Source: Cohnella hashimotonis (GTDB taxonomy: Bacteria > Bacillota > Bacilli > Paenibacillales > Paenibacillaceae). From it: DNA of 64,000 bases. The notes beneath the pieces were generated by a model. It was not told where the DNA came from and made no database searches. It was given only the letters and a program-made list of their open reading frames with translations. The translations under genes and the position numbers were made by a program. Each line of letters begins with the position of its first letter. The stretch's first letter is position 1. Below are positions 17,432 to 25,575 of this stretch, piece by piece. The stretch lies in contig NZ_JAGRPV010000001.1 in assembly GCF_030014955.1 (NCBI RefSeq), forward strand, positions 1,550,001-1,614,000, written 5' to 3'.

Positions 17432-18306
17432 GCAAAGCCGTCCGCGAACGAAGCATTATGTCCTCGTTCGATATGAACAAAAAGTCGGTCATGATCGCCT
17501 ACGGCGCGATGCTGGCGCTGCTCCTCGCGCTTGCCGTGACGCTCTTGTATCCGTTCGGAATGACGCTGTTCGGTTCGCTGAAGACCAAGGAGGAAATCTT
17601 CGTCTTTCCGCCGAGCTATTTTCCGCATCATCTGGAATGGGGCAATTATGCTTTAGGCTTTAAATACGTCAATCTGACGAGAGCGTTTTTGAATACGCTT
17701 TTGCTTTATGCGGGGAACGCTTTCTTCGCGCTGCTCATCCCGGGACTGGCCGCGTTCAGCCTGTCGCAGATGAAGGTCCCCTATCGCAAGACCGCGACGC
17801 TGTTTTTCATGAGCACGCTCATGATCCCGAGCGCGACCTATCTGATTCCGAACTTCCTCAATCTGCAGAGCCTCGGCATGCTCAATTCCTACTGGGCGTT
17901 CTGGCTGCCAGCCGGCGCGAATGCGTTCAACATCCTGCTGCTCAAAAGCTTCATGGACGGCATCAACAAGGAGCTGTTCGAAGCGGCGCGCATAGACGGC
18001 GCCTCGGAGCTTCGCTGCTTTGTCAGAATGGCGCTGCCCCTCTCGCTTCCCGTGTTCTCGACGCTGCTCATATTCACGTTCACGGCGACCTGGAACGATT
18101 GGTATTGGCCGTCTCTCGTGCTGTCTGTCAAAGAAAAGTATCCGATCTCGTCGCTCGTGTATTATGATATCGTAACCGCCACGATGCTGACCTGGAACGT
18201 CAAGTTCAGCGTACTTACGGCCATCATGATTCCGCCGCTTATCTTCTTCATCATTTTCCAAAAAAATATTATGCACGGTCTGAATCTGTCGGGCGTCAAA
18301 GGATAA
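17428..18306 (+). CDS. sugar ABC transporter permease (MalG/UgpE type)
   Basis: 292 residues, MalG/UgpE group, with six predicted helices (first: AYGAMLALLLALAVTLLYPF) and the EAA loop EAARIDGASELRCFVRMALP at about 188-207. The ATG at 17428 has GGAAGGAG 9 nt upstream and overlaps the stop of the first permease. A longer open frame upstream in this phase is only an out-of-frame reading of that first permease gene. Partner of the preceding permease; together they form the membrane channel for the binding protein encoded downstream. Confidence 0.93.
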   Translation: MSKAVRERSIMSSFDMNKKSVMIAYGAMLALLLALAVTLLYPFGMTLFGSLKTKEEIFVFPPSYFPHHLEWGNYALGFKYVNLTRAFLNTLLLYAGNAFFALLIPGLAAFSLSQMKVPYRKTATLFFMSTLMIPSATYLIPNFLNLQSLGMLNSYWAFWLPAGANAFNILLLKSFMDGINKELFEAARIDGASELRCFVRMALPLSLPVFSTLLIFTFTATWNDWYWPSLVLSVKEKYPISSLVYYDIVTATMLTWNVKFSVLTAIMIPPLIFFIIFQKNIMHGLNLSGVKG

Positions 18307-18313
18307 TCCGCGG

Positions 18314-18375
18314 TGAATCCGTCATCACAATGCTGTGGATCCGTCATCGAATCGGCAAGCCCGCACCGTTATGAT
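18314..18375 (+). promoter_or_regulatory. promoter with tandem AraC-type direct repeat, upstream of binding-protein gene
   Basis: TGAATCCGTCATCA (18314-18327) and TGGATCCGTCATCG (18336-18349), each 13 of 14 to the consensus, are 22 bp apart. The -10 box TATGAT begins at 18370, exactly 20 nt after the second copy. The promoter lies 40 bp before the binding-protein gene, allowing it to be expressed more strongly than the permeases. Confidence 0.7.
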
Positions 18376-18416
18376 GAACTTGTCAAATGAATCAAATATA
18401 GGAAGGGGAACTAAAA

Positions 18417-19877
18417 ATGAACAACAAGAAAAAAGGTCTCGCATTTTCCTTGCTCACCATGATGCTGGTCGCCACCGCCTGCGGAGGCAACAACAATGGC
18501 AACGCAGGAGCATCCGCTTCGTCGAGCGCTTCCGCCTCGCCAAGCGCCTCCGCATCCGCTTCCGATGCGGGCGCCTCCAGCCCGGCCGCTTCCACCGAAG
18601 CGCCGAAGATTACGATGACGATCCAGTACCCGAAGCCGGACAACACGGAGGCCATCGCGCTTGAAGACAGCCGGATCAAGCGGTTCGAAGAGAAGTATCC
18701 GAACGTGACGATCAAGAAAAACGATTGGCAATACGCGCCCAGCGAGATCGGCATCAAGATGGCCGCGCACCAGGCCCAAGCCGCATTCAACACGTTCGCT
18801 ACGGAAGGGAAGACGCTCTCGGAGCATCAATGGGCGGCCGATCTGACGACCCTGATGGCCGGCTATGAGCACAAGAACGACTTTAATGAAAAGCTACTCG
18901 GGCCGATGACGATCGGCGGCAAACTGTATGCGCTGCCATACGACGGCTACATCATGAACGTCATGATCAACAAAAAGCTGTTCCAAGACAAGAACATACC
19001 GCTGCCGACCGCGGATTGGACGTGGGACGACTTCTATAACGCGGCAAAAGCGACCGCAGATCCGGGGAAAGGGATCGCGGGCTTCGCGATTATGGCCAAG
19101 GGCAACGAAGGCGGCTGGAACTGGACCAACTTCCTGTATCAAGCAGGAGGCAAGGCGGAGAACGTGGCGGACGGCAAAGTGACTTCCGCGTTTAACTCCG
19201 ATGCCGGCGTCAAGGCGATGGAATTCCTGAAGAAGCTGAGATGGGAAGCGAATGCGCTGCCGCAAAACTGGGCGCTGAATTATAATGAAACGTACAACTT
19301 GTTCAAGCAAGGACGCGCGGCGATGGTCATCGGCCAGAAGATCGAAGACTCGGTCAACCAGGCCGGCATGAAAAAGGAAGATCTGATGGTGCTGCCGATG
19401 CCTTCTATGGAGAAGGGCGGCGATCATGTCGGCGTGATGGGCGGCAACTATCGCGTCATTAACCCGCAAGAGCCGCCGGAAGTGCAGCAGGCCGCGTTTA
19501 ACTATCTGACGCTGGATTACTTCAATCAGAGCGGTCTTGACGAGCTGAAGCGCATTCTGGATGAGCGGAAGACGAACAATCAGGTTTACTTCTGGGATCC
19601 GACGAGCGTGTATTACAACATCGATTCCGATTACGGCAATCAGATGAAGGACATCCTCGCCCAGTATCCGGATACGGTGTTCACGGTGGACGATCAAGCG
19701 GTCTCCATGATGAAGGGCGAGCCGGAAGCGACCTATAATGCGCAGGATTACTACGGGGTCATCACGACCGCCATGCAGGCAATCTTGTCCGACAAGAACG
19801 CAGACCCCAAAGCCGAGCTCGACAAGGCGGCCAAAAAGTTCGACACCGAAGTGCTCTCGAAAATCAAAGTGGAATAG
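18417..19877 (+). CDS. extracellular sugar-binding lipoprotein
   Basis: 486 residues. Lipoprotein signal MNNKKKGLAFSLLTMMLVATAC with lipidated C22, then a 40-residue Ala/Ser/Pro linker (residues 25-65) that tethers the domain to the membrane. The rest is a CUT1-type solute-binding protein with the two-lobe fold (e.g. LYALPYDGYIMNVMINKKLF and FKQGRAAMVIGQ). AGGAAGGGG precedes the ATG by 7 nt. Delivers an unknown oligosaccharide to the two permeases upstream. It has its own regulated promoter (18314-18375). Confidence 0.93.
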   Translation: MNNKKKGLAFSLLTMMLVATACGGNNNGNAGASASSSASASPSASASASDAGASSPAASTEAPKITMTIQYPKPDNTEAIALEDSRIKRFEEKYPNVTIKKNDWQYAPSEIGIKMAAHQAQAAFNTFATEGKTLSEHQWAADLTTLMAGYEHKNDFNEKLLGPMTIGGKLYALPYDGYIMNVMINKKLFQDKNIPLPTADWTWDDFYNAAKATADPGKGIAGFAIMAKGNEGGWNWTNFLYQAGGKAENVADGKVTSAFNSDAGVKAMEFLKKLRWEANALPQNWALNYNETYNLFKQGRAAMVIGQKIEDSVNQAGMKKEDLMVLPMPSMEKGGDHVGVMGGNYRVINPQEPPEVQQAAFNYLTLDYFNQSGLDELKRILDERKTNNQVYFWDPTSVYYNIDSDYGNQMKDILAQYPDTVFTVDDQAVSMMKGEPEATYNAQDYYGVITTAMQAILSDKNADPKAELDKAAKKFDTEVLSKIKVE

Positions 19878-19895
19878 GAAGCGGAGGAAAGCAGC

Positions 19896-21038
19896 ATGAC
19901 AGTAGTGCGCAGGCTGGCAAATGAGGAAATGAAATTAGCAGTCCGCTTGTCGGACGATACGTTTCGCGACGCGGAGCAGACGTCGATGGGGACCGCGTTT
20001 CCCTTTATATTCTCGGACGCGGCGGCGCACTTGTCATACGGCGCATTCGAAGCGGACGGGAGGCTCGTAGCGTTCATGGGTCTCGTGCCCTGGACGGTAC
20101 GGATCGGCGCGGCCGAGCTGAGCGTGCTATCGCTCGGCTCGGTGTGCACGGAGCCTTCGGCAAGAGGCAAGGGCTATGCAAGTCAATTGCTGCAGCAGGT
20201 GTACGCGTTCGCCCGCGAAGCGGGCGCTTCGCTGCTGCTCGTATCGGGCGACCGTTCGCTCTACACGCGCAACGGATGCGCGCCCTTCGGACGGGTGCTC
20301 CGGTACCGCGTGAACCCGGCGCAGGCGCAGACGCTGCTCGCCGGCGGCCGCGGCGAGGAAGGGATCGTCCGCGAGCTGCGCGCGGACGATCTGTTCGCGC
20401 TGCACGCGGCGATGGCTTCCCGGCCCGTGCGGTATTGTCTCGGCGTCAACGAGCTGGCGATGCTGCTCAAGGCGGAGGCGTTCGCAAGCATCATGAAGAT
20501 GTCGCAGCGCGTGCTCGTGCATGAATCGGGCGGATGGATAAAAGGCGCCGCCGTAATCGGCGTCTCAAGGAAGTCGGACGGGTACGGAACCGTGCTGGAG
20601 CATGCCGGAGATCCGGAGGCGCTCGCGGCGCTGTTCGGGGAAGCCGTGCGCCGGTACGGACTCTCGACGCTGGACGTTCCCGTGCCATGGCACGAGCGCG
20701 AACTGCAGACCAAGCTAGACGGCATTCCCGACGAGACGGAGAACCACCCCGGCACGGTGGGCATCATGGACGGCGATGCGCTGATCGATCAGCTTCGCCC
20801 ATGGCTTCGGGAGAGGGGGGATATTAGCGAACTTATCCTTAAGCAAAGGGAAGACGGCCATTGGCTGCTAGGGAGAACGGGAGGCCCGCCACCTGCCATT
20901 TACACTTCGCAGCAGCTGATCCGGCTTATTTTCGATTGCTCCGGCGCGCGTGACGAGCCTGCACCGGAAGGCGCAGAAGCTTTCCGCGATTTGTTTCCGG
21001 TCCCTTTTCCCTACACCGCAGGACTGTGCTATATCTGA
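19896..21038 (+). CDS. Eis-like GNAT N-acetyltransferase
   Basis: 380 residues. The acetyl-CoA loop is clear in SVCTEPSARGKGYASQLLQQ (about 83-102, R/Q-x-x-G-x-G/A). The long C-terminal half with a second degenerate GNAT-like domain and a sterol-carrier-like end (RLIFDC) matches the Eis-type architecture of enhanced intracellular survival acetyltransferases, which acetylate amines. AGGAAAGCAGC precedes the ATG. It follows the binding-protein gene by 18 bp and may be co-transcribed, but a functional link to sugar uptake is not evident. Substrate unknown. Confidence 0.82.
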   Translation: MTVVRRLANEEMKLAVRLSDDTFRDAEQTSMGTAFPFIFSDAAAHLSYGAFEADGRLVAFMGLVPWTVRIGAAELSVLSLGSVCTEPSARGKGYASQLLQQVYAFAREAGASLLLVSGDRSLYTRNGCAPFGRVLRYRVNPAQAQTLLAGGRGEEGIVRELRADDLFALHAAMASRPVRYCLGVNELAMLLKAEAFASIMKMSQRVLVHESGGWIKGAAVIGVSRKSDGYGTVLEHAGDPEALAALFGEAVRRYGLSTLDVPVPWHERELQTKLDGIPDETENHPGTVGIMDGDALIDQLRPWLRERGDISELILKQREDGHWLLGRTGGPPPAIYTSQQLIRLIFDCSGARDEPAPEGAEAFRDLFPVPFPYTAGLCYI

Positions 21039-21075
21039 GCATTTCGATTTTATTTCATTGACGGAGGGCATCCCG

Positions 21076-23385
21076 ATGAAAAAAACGATTGGCTTCAGCA
21101 TTCAAGCATCGCTGACGGTAACCGCCATTGTAGCAGTATCGCTGGGCGTTCCGCTGGGCGCGCCGCTCAAATCCGCGCATGCGGCCGGCGTCACCGCGGT
21201 CAGAGCAGCGGACTTCCTTGATTCGCTCGGGGTCGCGATCCATCTGGGCCAGGGGCAGAGCGCGGCGTCCGTCGGCGCCGCCATGTCCTACGCGGGGCTT
21301 CGCAACGCCCGCGATATGATGAACGAGCTCGGCGACGCGAATGGCTTGCTGTACCTGTACAACACTTACGGCATCCGGACCGACGCGGGCGTGAACGGCC
21401 CGAACGACGCCAATCTGACGGATCAGCTGAACAAGGCCAGGACGCTCGCGAACGCCGGCGCGCTTATGGCGATCGAAGGGCCGAACGAGCCGGGCAACTT
21501 CCCCGTCACGTTCCAGGGTCAGACTTCTTCCCTCACCGGCACCTTCATGCCTGTTGCCAAGTACCAGCAGTCGCTGTATAGCCAGGTCAAGGCGGACTCG
21601 GCGCTGCTGAACTATCCCGTATACAGCGCGTCCAACCTCGGTGCCGAACCGGACAATGTCGGCCTGCAATTTATCAAAATCCCGAGCGGAGCGGGGACGC
21701 TGATGCCGGACGGCACGACCTATGCGGACTACGCGAACTCCCATAACTACGTATCGGGCAGCAACGGCCAGCTGTTCGGGCAGACGCTCGGCGACAACGT
21801 GACCTGGAACGCTGCCGACCCGACGCTCGAAATCTACAATTCGCTGCGTCAGGATTTCGGCGTGACCTGGAACAAGAAATTCAACGGCTATACGAACGCA
21901 CAATTGCAAGCGCTACCAAGGGTGACGACCGAGACCGGCTGGCCGTCGACCGGCGGCCCGGGCAACGTCATTACGCCGCAGCAGCAAGGCAAGCTGTTCA
22001 TGAACCTGTATCTGAGCCAGTTCAAACGAGGCATCAAAAATACGTTTATTTATCAGATCAAGGACGACAGCGAAGCGAACTTCGGCTTCGTCGACGTCAA
22101 TTACAATTACAAGCCGGCCGCCGACTATATGCATAATTTCACGACGATCCTTAGCGACTACGGCTCCATGACGCCCGGGCAGCTGGGTTACTCCATCGCC
22201 GGCGCGCCGGCGACCGTTCACGATCTGCTGCTGCAAAAGCATGACGGCACGTTCGAGCTCGTCGTCTGGAACGACCGTTACAGCGGCACGAACAATATTA
22301 CGGTCAATCTGGATGTCCCCGCGGCGATCGCGAGAACGTACGATCCGACCGTCGGGACGACGCCGACCGCGACGTATGCGGGCGCAAGCGCCATTAGCCT
22401 GGCGATGACCGATCACCCGATCGTCATCGAGATTCCTGCCGCCGCGGCGGCGACGGTATCGGGTACGTACACCTATGCGACCGGCTATTCGTCCACGCAA
22501 GGGGCCAACCAGTGGTATTACAAGCAGTGGAACGGCTCGGCTTATTCGGACATGACCTGGAACGGTGCCAGATGGAAGGGAGCGCAGACTTGGAGCCTGA
22601 TCGAATCGACCATGCTGCATCCGGACACGAACGCATCCACGCTCGCCTGGAAGGCGCCGAAGGCTGGCACCGTGAACATCAGCGGCAATGTCCGGAAGCA
22701 AGACATGGGCGGCGGAGACGGCGTCAACGTCAAAATCATGAAAAACGGTACGCAAGTATGGCCGGCCAGCGGATGGCAGTACATCGCCTTCAACGACGGC
22801 ACGGGGTATAACCCGAACGTGAACGTATCCGTTGCCCAGAACGACATGATCTACTTCATCGTCGACAAAAACGGCAACAACGCCAGCGACGCGACGTACT
22901 GGAATCCGATCGTCGCGTATCCGCCTTCCTACACGTTTTCGAACGGATTCTCCGCCACGCAAGCGGCCAATCAATGGTCTTACAAGCAGTGGAACGGCTC
23001 GGCCTACTCGGACATGACCTGGAACGGCACCGCTTGGAAGGGCGCGCAGACCTGGTGCCAGATCGTGCCGAACGTGCTGCATCCGGATACGAACGCCGCC
23101 GCGCTGGCCTGGCGGGCGCCGCAAGCGGGCACCGTTAATGTCAGCGGCAACGTGAGGAAGCAGGACATGGGCGGCGGAGACGGCGTCAACGTCAAGATCA
23201 TGAAGAACGGCACGCAGATCTGGCCGGCGAGCGGGTGGCAGTCGATCGCCTTCAACGACGGTACGGGTTTTAACCCGAGCGTGAACGTGACCGTCGCCGT
23301 AAACGACGTGATCTACTTCGTCGTCGACAAAAAGGGCGACAACGCCAGCGACTCGACGTATTGGAATCCGACGATCGCTTATTAA
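21076..23385 (+). CDS. secreted clan GH-A glycoside hydrolase with two tandem C-terminal modules
   Basis: 769 residues from ATG 21076 (GGAGGG upstream). Sec signal peptide at 1-35, then a (beta/alpha)8-type catalytic domain to about 440. Candidate acid/base E138 (IEGPNEPG) and nucleophile E286 (TTETGWPSTGG) are spaced as in clan GH-A. NEP recalls GH39/GH5-type enzymes and ETGWPS recalls GH17, so the exact family is open. Residues 460-615 and 617-769 are two near-identical modules starting TYATGYSSTQGANQWYYKQW and FSNGFSATQAANQWSYKQW, probably carbohydrate-binding. The protein is exported and not wall-anchored by SLH domains. Confidence 0.8.
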   Translation: MKKTIGFSIQASLTVTAIVAVSLGVPLGAPLKSAHAAGVTAVRAADFLDSLGVAIHLGQGQSAASVGAAMSYAGLRNARDMMNELGDANGLLYLYNTYGIRTDAGVNGPNDANLTDQLNKARTLANAGALMAIEGPNEPGNFPVTFQGQTSSLTGTFMPVAKYQQSLYSQVKADSALLNYPVYSASNLGAEPDNVGLQFIKIPSGAGTLMPDGTTYADYANSHNYVSGSNGQLFGQTLGDNVTWNAADPTLEIYNSLRQDFGVTWNKKFNGYTNAQLQALPRVTTETGWPSTGGPGNVITPQQQGKLFMNLYLSQFKRGIKNTFIYQIKDDSEANFGFVDVNYNYKPAADYMHNFTTILSDYGSMTPGQLGYSIAGAPATVHDLLLQKHDGTFELVVWNDRYSGTNNITVNLDVPAAIARTYDPTVGTTPTATYAGASAISLAMTDHPIVIEIPAAAAATVSGTYTYATGYSSTQGANQWYYKQWNGSAYSDMTWNGARWKGAQTWSLIESTMLHPDTNASTLAWKAPKAGTVNISGNVRKQDMGGGDGVNVKIMKNGTQVWPASGWQYIAFNDGTGYNPNVNVSVAQNDMIYFIVDKNGNNASDATYWNPIVAYPPSYTFSNGFSATQAANQWSYKQWNGSAYSDMTWNGTAWKGAQTWCQIVPNVLHPDTNAAALAWRAPQAGTVNVSGNVRKQDMGGGDGVNVKIMKNGTQIWPASGWQSIAFNDGTGFNPSVNVTVAVNDVIYFVVDKKGDNASDSTYWNPTIAY

Positions 23386-23412
23386 ATCAGTCCGACTTCG
23401 CAGCAATATAGA

Positions 23413-23460
23413 AGCCGTCCCCCGTTATCGCGATGAGGGGGGCGGCTCTTTTCATTTTTT
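23413..23460 (+). terminator. rho-independent terminator after the glycosidase gene
   Basis: AGCCGTCCCCC pairs with GGGGGGCGGCT around a short loop and is followed by CTTTTCATTTTTT. It closes the glycosidase transcription unit. Confidence 0.8.
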
Positions 23461-23481
23461 CCCGATCCACACGCCAACTTC

Positions 23482-23545
23482 CGAAAAACGGAGACGCGAT
23501 ACGAAATATCGAGCCTACCCAACGTTGCGGGAGGGATCGTACAAT
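23482..23545 (+). promoter_or_regulatory. promoter region with 20-bp-spaced direct repeat before second ABC locus
   Basis: CGAAAAACGGAG at 23482 and CGAAATATCGAG at 23502 match at 9 of 12 positions and are exactly 20 bp apart, the spacing expected for an AraC-type regulator. A candidate -10 TACAAT starts at 23540. The sequence differs from the motif of the first locus, as expected for a different regulator (the one at 29304-30884). Confidence 0.4.
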
Positions 23546-23597
23546 ACAAACAGATGAAAACACTTACAACGCTTGAAAAAGACAGGAGGTCGATCGT

Positions 23598-24569
23598 ATG
23601 GATGCCCGTGCGGAGGCGCTGGAAGCGCAGCGGACGCAGGCGCGCACGCGACGGGGCGGGGCGGCCGGATGGGCCAGGAAGCTGCTCGCCCAGCGCTACC
23701 TCCAAGCGATGGCCTTGCTGGGCGTAGCCTGGATGCTCGTGTTCAACTACATCCCGATGTACGGCCTGATCATCGCGTTCAAGGAGTACAACATCATCAA
23801 GTCGGTCGGCGAGGCGCCGTGGGTAGGCCTGACGCATTTCCGCGAATTTTTCTCGGACGAACAACTGCCCGGCGTTATCCGCAATACGATCGGCATCAGC
23901 CTGCTCAAGCTGATCGTTGGCTTCCCGCTGCCGATTCTGTTCGCTCTTTTTCTGAACGAGCTCAGGTCGGTCCGGTTCAAAAAAGCGGTGCAGACGATCT
24001 CGTACCTGCCGCACTTTCTGTCATGGGTCATCCTGGGCGGCATTCTCACGACCTGGCTGTCGGACGTAGGCGTAATCAACAAATTTCTGCAGGCGCTCGG
24101 CCTCATTCGCGATCCGGTTGATTATCTGGCCAGTCCGGGATACTTCTGGACGATCGTCGTCTCCTCGGACATCTGGAAGGAGCTCGGCTGGTCGGCGATC
24201 ATCTATCTGGCTGCGATGGCGAGCGTGTCGCCGGAAATGTACGAGGCGGCGACGATCGACGGCGCCGGACGCTTTCAGAAGATGCAGTACGTGACGCTGC
24301 CCGGCATCGCCGGCACGATCTCGATTCTGTTCATTCTGGCGGTCAGCGGCCTCTTAAACTCCAACTTCGATCAGATCTTCGTCATGCGCAACGCACTCAA
24401 CGACAGTACGAGCAACGTCATCGACATATTCGTGTACCAGACGGGCATCTCCCAATCCCGTTATTCGTACGCGACCGCCGTCGGCCTGATCAAGTCCGTC
24501 ATCACGCTCGGACTGCTGCTCGGCGCGAACGGCATCTTAAAGCGCATGAACCAATCCACGCTGTTCTGA
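23598..24569 (+). CDS. polysaccharide ABC transporter permease (LplB type)
   Basis: 323 residues with six helices and the signature start of the LplB/YteP group: MLVFNYIPMYGLIIAFKEYN. The EAA loop EAATIDGAGRFQKMQYVTLP lies at about 216-235. ACAGGAGGTCG precedes the ATG by 6 nt. The N-terminal 30 residues are basic and polar. It is the first gene of the second sugar uptake unit: two permeases, binding protein, histidine kinase and response regulator. Such systems import oligosaccharides from pectin, xylan and similar polymers. Confidence 0.93.
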   Translation: MDARAEALEAQRTQARTRRGGAAGWARKLLAQRYLQAMALLGVAWMLVFNYIPMYGLIIAFKEYNIIKSVGEAPWVGLTHFREFFSDEQLPGVIRNTIGISLLKLIVGFPLPILFALFLNELRSVRFKKAVQTISYLPHFLSWVILGGILTTWLSDVGVINKFLQALGLIRDPVDYLASPGYFWTIVVSSDIWKELGWSAIIYLAAMASVSPEMYEAATIDGAGRFQKMQYVTLPGIAGTISILFILAVSGLLNSNFDQIFVMRNALNDSTSNVIDIFVYQTGISQSRYSYATAVGLIKSVITLGLLLGANGILKRMNQSTLF

Positions 24570-24597
24570 CCGAGATCTAGAGAAGGGAGGGAATCCG

Positions 24598-25488
24598 ATG
24601 TTCGCATTAAAAAGAAGAACGAGAGGCGAGGCCGTCTTCGATGGCATCAACGTCCTGCTCATGCTCGTCATCTGCTTCGTGACGATCTACCCGGTCTGGT
24701 ACGTGCTCGTCAACTCGCTGAACAGCGGGCAGGACGCCATGCGCGGCGGCATCTACTGGCTGCCCCGCGTGTTTACCCTGGACAACTACGCGGCGGTCGT
24801 CGACAATCCCGGCATCGTGACCGCGATGGGGATCACGGTCGCCAAGACGCTCGTCGGCACCGTCCTGCACGTCTTTTTCACGGCAATGGTCGCCTACGCG
24901 TTCTCCCGGCGGGAGCTGATCGGACGCAATCTGTACATGATTCTCGGCACGGTCACGATGATCTTCAACGGCGGGCTCATCCCGACCTTCCTGCTCATTC
25001 GCGACTTGCAGCTGCTGGACAATTTTTTCGTATACATCATCCCGGCCATGTTCAGCTTTTTCGACCTGATTATCTTCGTATCGTTTTTCCGCGAGCTGCC
25101 GCAGGGACTCGAGGAAGCCGCCAAGATCGACGGCGCCAACGACCTGGTGCTATTCCTGCGGGTCGTCATCCCGGTCTCGCTGCCGGTCGTCGCGACGATC
25201 GCGCTGTTCCACGGCGTGTGGCAGTGGAACGACTACTTCGCGGGCGTCATCTATATCACGCAGAACACGGAGCTGCAGCCGATCCAGACGTTCCTGTACC
25301 GCGTCGTCGCGCAGAACGATACGAGTCAGATGGTGACGGCGGCGGCAGGCGGCATTACGAAGTCCGTCACGTCCAACTCGGTGAAAATGGCGACGATGGT
25401 CGTCACGACGCTGCCGATCGTGCTCGCGTATCCGTTTTTGCAGCGATACTTCGTGAAGGGGCTCATGATCGGGTCGATCAAGGGCTGA
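24598..25488 (+). CDS. polysaccharide ABC transporter permease (LplC/YtcP type)
   Basis: 296 residues, LplC/YtcP group, with six helices (VLLMLVICFVTIYPVWYVLV near the start) and the EAA loop EEAAKIDGANDLVLFLRVVI at about 179-198. The C-terminus GLMIGSIKG is typical of the group. GAAGGGAGGG precedes the ATG. It starts 28 bp after the first permease and forms the heterodimeric channel with it. Confidence 0.93.
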   Translation: MFALKRRTRGEAVFDGINVLLMLVICFVTIYPVWYVLVNSLNSGQDAMRGGIYWLPRVFTLDNYAAVVDNPGIVTAMGITVAKTLVGTVLHVFFTAMVAYAFSRRELIGRNLYMILGTVTMIFNGGLIPTFLLIRDLQLLDNFFVYIIPAMFSFFDLIIFVSFFRELPQGLEEAAKIDGANDLVLFLRVVIPVSLPVVATIALFHGVWQWNDYFAGVIYITQNTELQPIQTFLYRVVAQNDTSQMVTAAAGGITKSVTSNSVKMATMVVTTLPIVLAYPFLQRYFVKGLMIGSIKG

Positions 25489-25575
25489 TCCGGACGGACG
25501 ACGCTTCCATTAAATAGGGCAACCACGATTTTCCACATAGAAGACTGTCCATTAGAAAAGCAAAGGGGAACGAAC

